A stretch of 64,000 bases of DNA, taken from the NCBI GenBank assembly GCA_947629675.1, contig CANREM010000008.1, positions 1 to 64,000 of the forward strand. The letters run 5' to 3'. The DNA is from an uncultured Clostridia bacterium (GTDB lineage Bacteria; Bacillota; Clostridia; Christensenellales; Borkfalkiaceae). Of this stretch, positions 50,554-58,790 are shown in pieces; position 1 is the first letter of the stretch; each line of letters opens with the position of its first letter. Below the pieces are notes generated by a model, which was not told where the DNA came from, did no database searches, and worked only from the letters and a program-made list of their open reading frames with translations. The translations under genes were made by a program, and so were the position numbers.

Positions 50554-50748
50554 ATGAAGGATGAGAAGACAAAAAAGCAGGTCCCGCTCAGGCTCTCGCC
50601 GTCGCTCTATCAGGAGCTTTTGCGCTGGGCGGACGAGGAGTTCCGCTCGCTGAACGGGCAGATCGAGTATCTGCTCACGGCTTGCGTCAGAAAGAGAAAG
50701 GGCGGATCTTCCCTTCAGGCCGACCATAGGGGAGGGAGGCAGAAATGA
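50554..50748 (+). CDS. Ribbon-helix-helix (Arc-like) small DNA-binding protein
   Basis: 64 residues. Seen: [20 protein letters not shown] at 7-26 followed by [20 protein letters not shown]: a beta strand (VPLRL) and two helices of the RHH fold, with the NGQIEYLL core of Arc-type proteins. ATG 50554 is set by GGGGGG seven bases upstream; an ATG at 50461 would add 31 residues of no recognisable fold. It most likely represses its own operon through the operator at 49460-49478. The 3' end overlaps the next gene by 4 bases. Confidence 0.82.
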   Translation: MKDEKTKKQVPLRLSPSLYQELLRWADEEFRSLNGQIEYLLTACVRKRKGGSSLQADHRGGRQK

Positions 50749-51086
50749 CAGAAGAAGGTTTGACATCACTCATCATATCGATCGTTCTCATAACGGTCGT
50801 GACGACTGTCATCGTCTTGGAGCTCGTCTGGATCAAAAAAATGCGCAAGAAGTATTTCTACCGTTTCCGCTCGCATGACGTCGTGTTTGAGATCGCGGTG
50901 CGCAGTGTCCGTCTCTTTGTAGACGGAAGGTTGGAGGACGAGATCGGCGGCGTGCGCATCTGTATGCTCCATGCCACCGTGGAAGATACCGAGATCAAGG
51001 CACACTACTATCTGCGCGGATTTCATCCGATCGTCACCGTCTCGGCGGGGGATACGCCGCTTCAACTCATTGGGATGGGGAAATAA
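50745..51086 (+). CDS. Small membrane protein of unknown function in the SPFH operon
   Basis: 113 residues. Seen: one N-terminal membrane helix (residues 8-29, [20 protein letters not shown]), a basic stop-transfer [12 protein letters not shown], then an 80-residue beta-rich soluble domain ([40 protein letters not shown]). I do not recognise the domain. The 4-base overlap with the RHH gene means it is translated with it, so it is a likely partner of the SPFH protein. A terminator follows at 51104. Confidence 0.75.
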   Translation: MTEEGLTSLIISIVLITVVTTVIVLELVWIKKMRKKYFYRFRSHDVVFEIAVRSVRLFVDGRLEDEIGGVRICMLHATVEDTEIKAHYYLRGFHPIVTVSAGDTPLQLIGMGK

Positions 51087-51103
51087 ATAAATGAAGAAAC
51101 CAT

Positions 51104-51132
51104 AAAGGACGCTTCCGAGGGAGCGTCCTTTT
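51104..51132 (+). terminator. Terminator of the SPFH operon
   Basis: AAAGGACGCT, 8-base loop, AGCGTCCTTT, then TC; a short T run. Between here and 51199 I see no further feature. Confidence 0.7.
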
Positions 51133-51198
51133 CATAAACTTTCCAAGAAGATGCGCGGACGGCACTTCTCCCGAATAAGATAGAGGAGGGGAGGAAAG

Positions 51199-51226
51199 AA
51201 AAAGACGTCCCCGAAACGGGAACGCC
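51199..51226 (-). terminator. rpsT terminator
   Basis: Minus strand: GGCGTTCCCG, TTT loop, CGGGGACGTC, fully paired with two G-U pairs, followed by TTTTTCTTT. Confidence 0.8.
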
Positions 51227-51247
51227 CTGAAAAAGATCCTATGGCAT

Positions 51248-51514
51248 TTATGCGGCGAGTGCGGCAAGTTTCTTTGCGAGCTTTGCCTTCTTGTTTGCGG
51301 CGTTGTTCTTATGAAGGATCCCCTTGGAAACGGCAGAATCGATTGCGGAGACCGTCTCGGGATAGAGCTTTTCGGCAAGAGCCTTGTCGCCTGCGTTGAC
51401 GGCGGTAAGGAACTTCTTGATCTGCGTCTTGAGGGCGGACTTGACTGCCTTGTTCTCCAAGGTTTTCTTTTCGGTGACGAGAACGCGTTTTTTCGCGGAT
51501 TTGATGTTGGGCAC
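51248..51514 (-). CDS. rpsT: 30S ribosomal protein S20
   Basis: 88 residues, basic and helical, standard. Seen: [20 protein letters not shown] at 2-21 and the C-terminal [19 protein letters not shown]. The start is GTG at 51514, with AAAGGAGT upstream; S20 genes elsewhere also often begin with a weak codon. The leader carries an 11-base direct repeat. Monocistronic with its own promoter and terminator. Confidence 0.96.
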   Translation of the reverse strand: MPNIKSAKKRVLVTEKKTLENKAVKSALKTQIKKFLTAVNAGDKALAEKLYPETVSAIDSAVSKGILHKNNAANKKAKLAKKLAALAA

Positions 51515-51526
51515 GGTATTTACTCC

Positions 51527-51552
51527 TTTGATGACCTTATCTTGATGACCTT
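51527..51552. repeat. Direct repeat TTGATGACCTT x2 in the rpsT leader
   Basis: Two exact 11-base copies spaced 14 bases apart, between the promoter and the GTG start. On the mRNA they read AAGGTCATCAA twice, each with a Shine-Dalgarno-like AAGG. Confidence 0.5.
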
Positions 51553-51557
51553 GCTTA

Positions 51558-51586
51558 TTTTAGCATAAAATCAAACCCTTGTAAAC
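51558..51586 (-). promoter_or_regulatory. rpsT promoter
   Basis: Minus strand: TTTACA (51586-51581), 17-base spacer, TAAAAT (51563-51558) preceded by TGC, an extended -10. Confidence 0.78.
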
Positions 51587-51640
51587 TGTTTTTCGGCTTA
51601 TAAAGGCAAAAAAATCTGAAAAATTGTAAAGAGGTGGCAT

Positions 51641-52429
51641 ATGGCGGGAAGTACTCGGGCAAAAGTAGGCGTCTTTGACAGCGGGATCGGCGGGCTGAAC
51701 GTGCTTTGCGAGTGTCTTAAAGCTGCGCATGGGGTTACTTTTTATTATTTTGGAGATAATTGCAATGCGCCCTATGGGAGCAAGGGGAAGGAGGAGATCG
51801 GCATCCTCGTAGAGAGGGGACTTCATATTTTGGCACGCCGAAGGATAGACGTCGCCGTTCTTGCCTGCAATACGGCGAGTGCGGTCTGCCTCGAGAGCAT
51901 GCGGAGAAAATTTCCCTTTCCCATCGTGGGGATGGAACCTGCGATCTCTCCCGCGGCAAAAAAGTTCCGCCGCATCCTCGTCCTCTGTACCCCGCGCACG
52001 GCGGAGAGCGAACGGCTGAGACGTCTCATCGCCCGCCATCCCGCCGCCGAGATCGAAGTGTTCGCCCCGAAGGACCTCGCGTGGGCCATCGAGAAAAATC
52101 TCCTTGAAAAAGAGCCGCTTCTTCTCGAGGATCATCTGCCCCGGGGGGGATACGATGCCGTCGTTCTGGGCTGTACGCACTATTCCTTTTTCCGTGACGA
52201 GATCGCCGCATTTTACGGCGCGGAGGTCTTTGACGGGGGAGAGGGGACGGCTGCACGCGTCCTTGCACTGCTCAGGATAGGGAGAAGCAACCACTCGCAA
52301 CCACTTGTGACCCGTTCCACACAAACGTTTGAAAAATGTAAAAATCAAACAAAAAACAGGGTGATTTTTGTCGGTCCTTGTAAAAAAATGAACGAAACTA
52401 TCTTTATATCGAACAAACGTTCCATATAA
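51641..52429 (+). CDS. murI: Glutamate racemase
   Basis: Makes D-glutamate for MurD. 262 residues. Seen: VGVFDSGIGGLNVL at 8-21 with the catalytic-site Asp-Ser, GDNCNAPYGSKG near 40-51, first catalytic Cys in LACNTASA near 75 and second in LGCTHYSFF near 180. ATG after GAGGTGGCAT. It lies next to the dcw cluster and its product is used there. The C-terminal 40 residues (after about 220) are basic and unlike the family, so the true domain ends earlier. Confidence 0.93.
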   Translation: MAGSTRAKVGVFDSGIGGLNVLCECLKAAHGVTFYYFGDNCNAPYGSKGKEEIGILVERGLHILARRRIDVAVLACNTASAVCLESMRRKFPFPIVGMEPAISPAAKKFRRILVLCTPRTAESERLRRLIARHPAAEIEVFAPKDLAWAIEKNLLEKEPLLLEDHLPRGGYDAVVLGCTHYSFFRDEIAAFYGAEVFDGGEGTAARVLALLRIGRSNHSQPLVTRSTQTFEKCKNQTKNRVIFVGPCKKMNETIFISNKRSI

Positions 52430-52475
52430 TCACAAAAAAATTTTTCATATTTATCAAAAAATTTTGCCAGAGTGG

Positions 52476-52504
52476 TTGACAGTGGGCAAATTTTATGATA
52501 AACT
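52476..52504 (+). promoter_or_regulatory. Promoter of the dcw cluster (mraZ)
   Basis: TTGACA (52476-52481), 17-base spacer, TAAACT (52499-52504). The surrounding 52430-52543 is AT-rich with no gene. Confidence 0.85.
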
Positions 52505-52543
52505 CATATTACGAAGCAAGTTCAGCACGAAGGTGATTGCAAA

Positions 52544-52969
52544 ATGAAGCTCCTGAGCGGACAAGTCAGCCATACGCTCGACGCAAAAAACAGGATCCGC
52601 ATTCCGGCGAAATACAAGAATGCTTTCAATGGGGAAGCACTCTACTTTGTATCATATGCCGACAGGTGCATCTTCGTGCTTCCCGAGTCCGCTCTGCAGG
52701 CGAGACTCGAACGCTTTTCCTCCATCACGACGGCCGAACCGGAGAAACTCGCTGCAAAGCGCAGGATCCTGAGCCAGATCGAAGAGGTGGAAGAGGACGG
52801 ACAGGGCAGGACGGTGCTTTCACAGGCCCTCCGCACGAAAGCGGGCATCGTGAAGGACGTCGTCACGGTCGGCATGGGAGATTTCATCGAGATCTGGGCA
52901 AAGGAGAGATTCCTTGCAGACGAAGAGGAGATGTCCGTTTCCGACGCGTTCGAGATCCTCGGGTTCTGA
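52544..52969 (+). CDS. mraZ: Transcriptional regulator MraZ
   Basis: AbrB-like ring protein that represses its own division/cell-wall cluster. 141 residues. Seen: two SpoVT-AbrB-like halves, the first GQVSHTLDAKNRIRIPAKYK (6-25), the second with EEDGQGRTVLSQALRTKAGI near 84-103, each with a DxKxR/DxxGR-type DNA-contact loop. It is first in the cluster; rsmH follows by 2 bases. Family members bind repeats in their own promoter region, so the 52430-52543 stretch is the place to look. Confidence 0.93.
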   Translation: MKLLSGQVSHTLDAKNRIRIPAKYKNAFNGEALYFVSYADRCIFVLPESALQARLERFSSITTAEPEKLAAKRRILSQIEEVEEDGQGRTVLSQALRTKAGIVKDVVTVGMGDFIEIWAKERFLADEEEMSVSDAFEILGF

Positions 52970-52971
52970 AG

Positions 52972-53898
52972 ATGGCCTATCATCTTCCCGTACTTCTTCG
53001 CGAAGTTCTCGAAGGCCTTGCGATCAAAAGCGGCGGCGTCTATTTCGACGGAACGGTCGGCGGCGCGGGGCACTCCGAAGCGATCCTCAAGGCGGATCCG
53101 ACGGTCAGGCTCATCGGTACGGACAAAGATGATGATGCGATCGCCGAAGCATCGGGAAGGCTTGCACCCTTCGAGGGGAGATTTTCCCTCCACAGGACGG
53201 ATTACAAGAATTTCGCCGAAGTCCTCGATGAGGAGGGGATCGAAAAGCTCGATGGGTTTTTGATCGATACCGGAGTATCCTCCCATCAGCTCGACGACGA
53301 GGCTCGTGGATTTGCTTACAGGAAGAAAGACGCACCCCTCGACATGCGGATGGACAGGAGATGCTCCCTCACCGCAAAGGACGTCGTCAATACCTACTCC
53401 GAAGAAAGGCTTTGCTGCATCTTCCGCGAGTATGGAGAAGAGGCCTTCGCCTCCTCGATCGCACGGGGCATCGTGCGGGCGAGAGAAAAAAATGAGATCA
53501 CAACGACAGGGCAACTCGAAGCCCTCGTCGAAGAGGGGATCCCCCCGAAATTCCGCTCTGCGGCATGCGCAAGAAAGGTATTTCAAGCCATCCGCATCGA
53601 AGTAAACGGCGAACTCGATGGACTCAAAGAGTGTGTCATCGGCCTCCTCAGGAGGCTGAAAAGCGGAGGAAGAGCTTGCATCCTCACCTTCCATTCGCTG
53701 GAGGACAGGATCGTAAAACAGGCGATGCGCGAACTTTCGACGGCATGCACCTGTCCCAAGAGCTTTCCCGTCTGCGTATGCGGAAAACGCGAGGAGATCA
53801 AACTTCTCACCAAGAAGCCGCTCACGGCAACGGAAGAGGAGATCGCCCAAAATTCGCGCAGCAAGAGCGCGAAACTGAGAGTCGCCGAAAAACTTTGA
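52972..53898 (+). CDS. rsmH: 16S rRNA (cytosine-1402-N4)-methyltransferase
   Basis: 308 residues, standard. Seen: HLPVLLREVLEGLAIKSGG at 4-22, SAM motif YFDGTVGGAGHSEAIL near 24-39, DGFLIDTGVSSHQLDDEARG near 97-116, and the C-terminal LTFHSLEDRIVKQ (near 238-250) with ACTCPKSFPVCVCGK. Methylates C1402 in the ribosomal P site, fine-tuning start-codon selection. Note the AUC-start candidate two genes downstream. Also called mraW. Confidence 0.95.
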   Translation: MAYHLPVLLREVLEGLAIKSGGVYFDGTVGGAGHSEAILKADPTVRLIGTDKDDDAIAEASGRLAPFEGRFSLHRTDYKNFAEVLDEEGIEKLDGFLIDTGVSSHQLDDEARGFAYRKKDAPLDMRMDRRCSLTAKDVVNTYSEERLCCIFREYGEEAFASSIARGIVRAREKNEITTTGQLEALVEEGIPPKFRSAACARKVFQAIRIEVNGELDGLKECVIGLLRRLKSGGRACILTFHSLEDRIVKQAMRELSTACTCPKSFPVCVCGKREEIKLLTKKPLTATEEEIAQNSRSKSAKLRVAEKL

Positions 53899-53942
53899 AT
53901 GAACGGGCGGCATCGAGAATATGAATAAAAGGAGAAACCGTC

Positions 53943-54611
53943 ATGGCAGACGCGATCATAGAGAAACAGAGAGAATTTGTAGCAGAACAGGAAGAGCATC
54001 AGAGGCATATAGCGGAAAATTACAGGAAATTACTTGACAGTGCTTCGCCCAAGACGGAGGAGCGTCCCGAGAGTGCGTACATCGCACCCGCGCCCTCTAC
54101 GGCGTCTGCACCCGCATCCGATGCCGCCGCCCGCATCCGCGATTACAACGCTTACCGTGTGGCGGAGGGACAGCGCACCCTTTCGAGCAGCGTCCCCACG
54201 GCCGCAAGCGAGCTTGTGATGAGCGTTCCCGCTGCTGCGACAAAGAGGGCGGAGATGGCTGTTCATCCCGAGGAATCGGAGGACGCACGTCCCACGGCTG
54301 CGACGATGGCAATGCTTTCCCGCGATGAAGAAGCGGCGGTCGAGGCACAGCACATCGGGTTCTTTGCGGCACTTCCCACAAAGCTCAAAGTCGCACTCTT
54401 CGTCGTCATGTCTGCGATCATTGCGGCGATCTCGATCATCTTCATCAATACGAGCGTGCTCCGCTCGATGGATAGCCGTATCGAGGCGGAACGGGCCACC
54501 GTTCAACAGCTCGAACAGCGGGCGGAAGAAGTCCGTCAAAGCATTCGGGAGGCGACCGACCCCGACGCCATCGCCCAATGGGCAGAGAGCATGGGCTGGG
54601 TCAAGAACTGA
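53943..54611 (+). CDS. ftsL: FtsL-like division protein with long cytoplasmic arm
   Basis: 222 residues. Seen: a 145-residue Ala/Pro/Ser-rich cytoplasmic N-terminus with a coiled-coil start (KQREFVAEQEEHQRHIAENY), one membrane helix (about 146-168, LKVALFVVMSAIIAAISIIF), and a short extracytoplasmic coiled coil (MDSRIEAERATVQQLEQRAE). The topology and the place between rsmH and spoVD/ftsI are those of FtsL, whose sequence is poorly conserved; the long arm is unusual. Name by position and architecture, not by sequence match. Confidence 0.72.
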   Translation: MADAIIEKQREFVAEQEEHQRHIAENYRKLLDSASPKTEERPESAYIAPAPSTASAPASDAAARIRDYNAYRVAEGQRTLSSSVPTAASELVMSVPAAATKRAEMAVHPEESEDARPTAATMAMLSRDEEAAVEAQHIGFFAALPTKLKVALFVVMSAIIAAISIIFINTSVLRSMDSRIEAERATVQQLEQRAEEVRQSIREATDPDAIAQWAESMGWVKN

Positions 54612-54629
54612 CACCCGGAGGTCGATCTC

Positions 54630-56372
54630 ATCAAAAAGAAAGAATTTTCGCTTTCTGTTTTACAAAAGAGGTTATTTGCCGTACTCGCGGCGATAACCTT
54701 TATTTTTTTAGTTTTTCTCGGCAGATTTTTCTATATTCAGGTGATCTGGGAGGACGAACTGCATTATCGCGCCCTCGACCAATGGACGCGCGAGATCCCC
54801 GTCAACGCGGGGAGAGGGAAGATCGTCGACAGAAACGGGGAGCTTCTCGCGGGCAATCGCCAGAAGTTCGGCATATACGCGCGTGCAAGTGCGGTGGAGG
54901 ACGCCGAAAAGAGCGCGCAGTTGCTCTCCGAAGCTCTCGGCTCTTCCTTCGATGAGATCTATCAAAAGCTCACGGACAGATCGAGATCGGAGATCGTCAT
55001 CGTGCGGCGGGCGGACAAGGATATCGTTGAGGGCATCGAAAAGACGGAGATGAAGGGGGTGTATTATGCGCGCAATGACGAGCGCGTCTATCCCCACGGA
55101 TCTCTTGCCTCGCAGGTCATCGGATTTACCGCCTTCGACCGCTCGGGAACGACGGGTATCGAGGGCTATTATAACGCCTATCTCGCGGGGGAGAACGGGG
55201 AGATCCTCTTCGATACCGATCTTGTCGGCGTCGATCTCAAGGGGGCGACCGCGGCCTATCTTCCCGCGACGGACGGACTGAACGTCAAACTCACGCTCGA
55301 TTATCGCATACAGGCAATCGCCGAGGAGGTGATGGGGAGGGCACTTGAAGAGCATGGCGCACGCGCCGCCCGCGCAATCGTCCTCGACCCACAGGACTTT
55401 TCCATCCTCTCCATGGTCAATCTGCCTTCATACGATCTCAACGACATTCCGCGCGACGACATGGATCTTTTGAATTCTCTCTCGCGCAACTGTCTTGTCT
55501 CGGACGTCTATGAACCCGGTTCCACCTTCAAGATCTTTACCGCGGCGGCTGATATCGAGGAATATCTCAAGGGGAACAGTGCGGCCTTTTCGCCGCAGCA
55601 CATCTTTTCGAGTGCGCGCACCCGCGTCGTGGACGGCACAACCATCAAGTGTTGGAGCGACCATAAGAACGGAAAACATTCCAACGAGACGCTTGCCGAG
55701 GCACTCAACAACAGTTGCAATCCCTGCTTTGTGGACATCGCGCTCTCCCTTGGCAAACAGACCTTTTACGACTATCTCGCGGCCTTCCGCTTTGGACGGG
55801 CGACGGGCGTGGATTTTTCGGGAGAATCCATCGGGATGCTCCTTCCCGAAAGCACCCTTCGGGACTGCGATTTCGCCCGCGTCGGGTTCGGACAGTCCAT
55901 CGCAGTTACCCCGCTCCAGCTCGCCTGCGCGGCGGCCTCAGCCGTAAACGGCGGCTACTACTATGCGCCCCGCCTCGTGGAGGAGATCTATTCGGAGGAC
56001 GGCACCGTCAAAGAGCGTGTGCGCCCCTCCCTTGTAGGGCGGACGGTGAGCGAGAAGGCTTCGGCGATGCTCTCCGAAATGCTCGAAGGCGTGGTGAGGG
56101 ACGGGAGCGGCAAACATGCCTACATAGAGGGCTATCGCGTGACCGGCAAGACGGGAACTGCGCAAAAATACGAAAACGGCGCGATCGCGCAGGGAAAATA
56201 CGTCTCCTCCTTCCTCGGATACTTTCCCGCAAATGCGCCCCGCTATCTCGCGCTCGTCATTCTGGATGAACCGCAGGGAGCATATTACGGCTCCACCGTT
56301 GCGGCACCTTGTGCAAAAGAGATCTTCGAAGGGATCATCGATCTGATGAACATTCCGCCTGTGGAGGGATAG
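54630..56372 (+). CDS. Penicillin-binding protein 2 / SpoVD-FtsI type, apparent AUC start
   Basis: Monofunctional transpeptidase of the divisome or spore cortex, about 580 residues. Seen: membrane anchor (about 12-32, LFAVLAAITFIFLVFLGRFF), dimerisation domain with GRGKIVDRNGELLAGN near 56-71, transpeptidase with Ser298 of STFK, SxN in NNSCNPCF near 359 and KTG in VTGKTGTAQ near 507; no PASTA domain. No ATG, GTG or TTG exists between the stop at 54609 and the end of the membrane helix; ATC at 54630 lies 8 bases after GGAGG (54617-54621). The first usual codon, GTG 54741, would delete the anchor. SpoVD and FtsI roles cannot be separated. Confidence 0.88.
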   Translation: MKKKEFSLSVLQKRLFAVLAAITFIFLVFLGRFFYIQVIWEDELHYRALDQWTREIPVNAGRGKIVDRNGELLAGNRQKFGIYARASAVEDAEKSAQLLSEALGSSFDEIYQKLTDRSRSEIVIVRRADKDIVEGIEKTEMKGVYYARNDERVYPHGSLASQVIGFTAFDRSGTTGIEGYYNAYLAGENGEILFDTDLVGVDLKGATAAYLPATDGLNVKLTLDYRIQAIAEEVMGRALEEHGARAARAIVLDPQDFSILSMVNLPSYDLNDIPRDDMDLLNSLSRNCLVSDVYEPGSTFKIFTAAADIEEYLKGNSAAFSPQHIFSSARTRVVDGTTIKCWSDHKNGKHSNETLAEALNNSCNPCFVDIALSLGKQTFYDYLAAFRFGRATGVDFSGESIGMLLPESTLRDCDFARVGFGQSIAVTPLQLACAAASAVNGGYYYAPRLVEEIYSEDGTVKERVRPSLVGRTVSEKASAMLSEMLEGVVRDGSGKHAYIEGYRVTGKTGTAQKYENGAIAQGKYVSSFLGYFPANAPRYLALVILDEPQGAYYGSTVAAPCAKEIFEGIIDLMNIPPVEG

Positions 56373-56375
56373 CAT

Positions 56376-57806
56376 ATGAAACTTTCCGATCTCGCAAAAG
56401 AAGCAGAAGGAACACTCAGGGGCGGGGACGCCGAGATAAGATCGCTCTGTACGGACAGCCGCGTCGCGGGTGAGGGGGACCTCTTCTTTTGTTTCCGCGG
56501 GACGACGGAGGATTCTCATGCCTTTGCCGCGGATACCGAGGCGCGGGGCGCGGCCGCAGTCGTCTGTGAACATGCCCTCGAAATTTCCCTTCCGCAGCTC
56601 ATCGTAAAGGACGGAAGGGAGGCAATGGCGCGCATCGCCGCCGCCTTTTACGGTCATCCCGAAAAAAAGCTGAAACTTATCGGCGTGACGGGCACGAACG
56701 GCAAGACGACGGTCACGCACATGCTCTGTCATATCCTGCTCGCAGCGGGCAGGCGCGCGGGGCTTATAGGAACGCTCGGCGCACGGTACGGTGCGACCTT
56801 TCTTCCGCCCGCCCTCACGACGCCCGACCCCGTCGCCCTCTTTTCCATCCTCGCGGATATGGCAAAGGCGGATATGGAATATGTCGTCATGGAGGTCTCC
56901 GCACACGCTCTCGCCCTCAAAAAGACGGAGCCGATCCTCTTTGAACTTGCCATCTTTACCAATCTCACGCAGGATCATCTCGACTTCTTCGGGGATATGG
57001 AGACATACGGCGAGGCAAAGAGAACACTCTTCACGAAGGGCCATTGCCGGGAGGCGATCCTGAACAGCGACGATCCCTTCTCGCGCGGACTCGCAAAAGA
57101 TGTTCCCGCGACGAGCTACGGGCTGGATTCGCCCGCCGACTGCTTTGCCCTCATCGAGAGCGAGAACATCCGCGGTTTCCGCCTTCTTTTTAATCTCGAG
57201 GACGAGCTGATCGAGGCGCATCTTCCCATGGCGGGAAGGCACAACGTTTATAACGCGCTCGCCGCCGCCGTTGCCGCGAAGAAACTCGGCGCGCCGAACG
57301 GAGCGATCGCGGAGGGGATCTCAAAAACGACGGTAGAGGGAAGGCTGGAGAGAGTCGGCAGCCATGCGGGCGGGGAGATCTTCGTGGATTTCGCCCACAC
57401 GCCCGACGGGCTGGAAAAATCCCTTGAGGCACTTCGTCCGCACTGCATGAAGCGGCTCATCCTCCTCTTCGGCTGCGGAGGCAACCGCGACAGAAAGAAG
57501 CGGCCGAAGATGGGGAGGGTCGCGGCGGAACTTGCGGATTTCTCCGTCATCACCTCCGACAATCCCCGCTATGAGGACCCCGCGGCGATCATGGCGGAGA
57601 TCGCCATGGGCTTTGACGGCGTCTCGGATGAATATACGGAGATCGAGGAGCGGGAAGAGGCGACGAAGTATGCCATCTCCATGCTCGAGAAGGGGGATGT
57701 CCTCCTCATTGCGGGGAAGGGCGGCGAACACGAACAGGAGATCATGGGCGTGAAATACTCCTATGACGACAGGGACATCGTCCGCCAAGTGTTGGAGAAA
57801 CTCTGA
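56376..57806 (+). CDS. murE: UDP-MurNAc-L-Ala-D-Glu:meso-DAP ligase
   Basis: Adds the third residue to the peptidoglycan stem. 476 residues. Seen: N-terminal UMP domain (CTDSRVAGEGDLFFCFRG near 24-41), ATP site GVTGTNGKTTVTHML near 107-121, and the substrate-deciding motif in TSDNPRYEDP near 395; DNPR marks meso-diaminopimelate rather than lysine, in agreement with dapL and dapF in the window. The stop shares its last base with the mraY ATG (TGATG). murF, which normally follows, is absent. Confidence 0.96.
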   Translation: MKLSDLAKEAEGTLRGGDAEIRSLCTDSRVAGEGDLFFCFRGTTEDSHAFAADTEARGAAAVVCEHALEISLPQLIVKDGREAMARIAAAFYGHPEKKLKLIGVTGTNGKTTVTHMLCHILLAAGRRAGLIGTLGARYGATFLPPALTTPDPVALFSILADMAKADMEYVVMEVSAHALALKKTEPILFELAIFTNLTQDHLDFFGDMETYGEAKRTLFTKGHCREAILNSDDPFSRGLAKDVPATSYGLDSPADCFALIESENIRGFRLLFNLEDELIEAHLPMAGRHNVYNALAAAVAAKKLGAPNGAIAEGISKTTVEGRLERVGSHAGGEIFVDFAHTPDGLEKSLEALRPHCMKRLILLFGCGGNRDRKKRPKMGRVAAELADFSVITSDNPRYEDPAAIMAEIAMGFDGVSDEYTEIEEREEATKYAISMLEKGDVLLIAGKGGEHEQEIMGVKYSYDDRDIVRQVLEKL

Positions 57807-58753
57807 TGCGCGGCGCACTCTTTTGTCTCCTTCTATCCTTCACACTCTCCGCCGCGCTGTGCGCGGCGGCGATCCCGCTTCTCAAAAAACTCGGCGCAAG
57901 GCAGCCCATCCTCTCCTATGTGAAGGAGCATAAGGACAAGGGGGGGACCCCGACGATGGGCGGGCTTGCCTTTGTCCTTGCCGCCTCCATCGCCTCCCTC
58001 ATCCTCTGTGGCTTTGGGGACAAGCCCTTCCGTGTCGCCCTTGCGGTGGGGCTTGGTTATCTTCTCGTCGGATTCCTCGACGACATGTTAAAAAAGCACA
58101 GACAAAATAATTTGGGACTCAGGCCGTATCAAAAGACCCTCTTCCAGCTCGCGGTGGCAACGATCGCGAGCGTCTATTGCTGTCTCGAAGGGCTGACCGT
58201 CCTCTCTATTCCCTACACGAAGATCACATTTGACATCGGATGGGGGATGCTCCCGCTCGGCATCTTCGTCTTTATTGCGACGGTCAATTCCGTCAATCTT
58301 ACAGACGGGTTGGACGGGCTTGCCGGCTCCGTCTGCGCCTTTTTCTTTCTCGCGCTCGGAACGCTTATTTTGTTGCAGGGCGGGGGCGCGTCCTCCTCTC
58401 TCTGTTTTTGCCTCGTCGGTGCGCTTGCGGCATATCTCATCTTCAACACCTCCCGGGCGAGCGTGTTCATGGGGGACACAGGCTCTCTCTCCCTCGGCGG
58501 GTTTGCGGCGAGCATCGCCCTCTTTACGGGAAACGCGCTCGTCATCCCGATCGCGGGGGCGGCCTTTGTACTTTCAAGCATATCTGTCATTCTTCAAGTA
58601 ATATACTATAAAAAAACAGGCAAACGGATCTTTCGCATGGCACCCATCCACCACCACTTTCAGGAGAAGGGGTATTCGGAGGCGAAGATCTCCTACACTT
58701 ACGCCGTCCTGACTGCCGTGCTGAGTGCGACGCTCCTCCTTCCGTTTGCCTGA
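57806..58753 (+). CDS. mraY: Phospho-MurNAc-pentapeptide transferase
   Basis: Membrane enzyme making lipid I. 315 residues with about ten membrane segments. Seen: KDKGGTPTMGGLAF near 48-61 (UDP/Mg site), LVGFLDDMLKKHRQNNLGL near 88-106, NSVNLTDGLDGLAGS near 158-172, and HHHFQEKGYSEAKI near 285-298. It starts on the last base of murE; a hairpin lies between it and murD. Confidence 0.96.
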   Translation: MRGALFCLLLSFTLSAALCAAAIPLLKKLGARQPILSYVKEHKDKGGTPTMGGLAFVLAASIASLILCGFGDKPFRVALAVGLGYLLVGFLDDMLKKHRQNNLGLRPYQKTLFQLAVATIASVYCCLEGLTVLSIPYTKITFDIGWGMLPLGIFVFIATVNSVNLTDGLDGLAGSVCAFFFLALGTLILLQGGGASSSLCFCLVGALAAYLIFNTSRASVFMGDTGSLSLGGFAASIALFTGNALVIPIAGAAFVLSSISVILQVIYYKKTGKRIFRMAPIHHHFQEKGYSEAKISYTYAVLTAVLSATLLLPFA

Positions 58754-58757
58754 TGCT

Positions 58758-58776
58758 CCCCGCAAGATCTGCGGGG
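58758..58776 (+). promoter_or_regulatory. Hairpin between mraY and murD
   Basis: CCCCGCA, loop AGATC, TGCGGGG, directly followed by AAAGGAG, the murD ribosome site. No T run, so it is more likely an RNA-stability or processing element than a terminator. Confidence 0.55.
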
Positions 58777-58790
58777 AAAGGAGTTGAAGA

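Noticed and set aside
52537-53898. A longer form of rsmH starting before mraZ
   Set aside because: The extra 145 codons run through mraZ in another frame; RsmH proteins start at MAYHLPVL-like sequence (52972).
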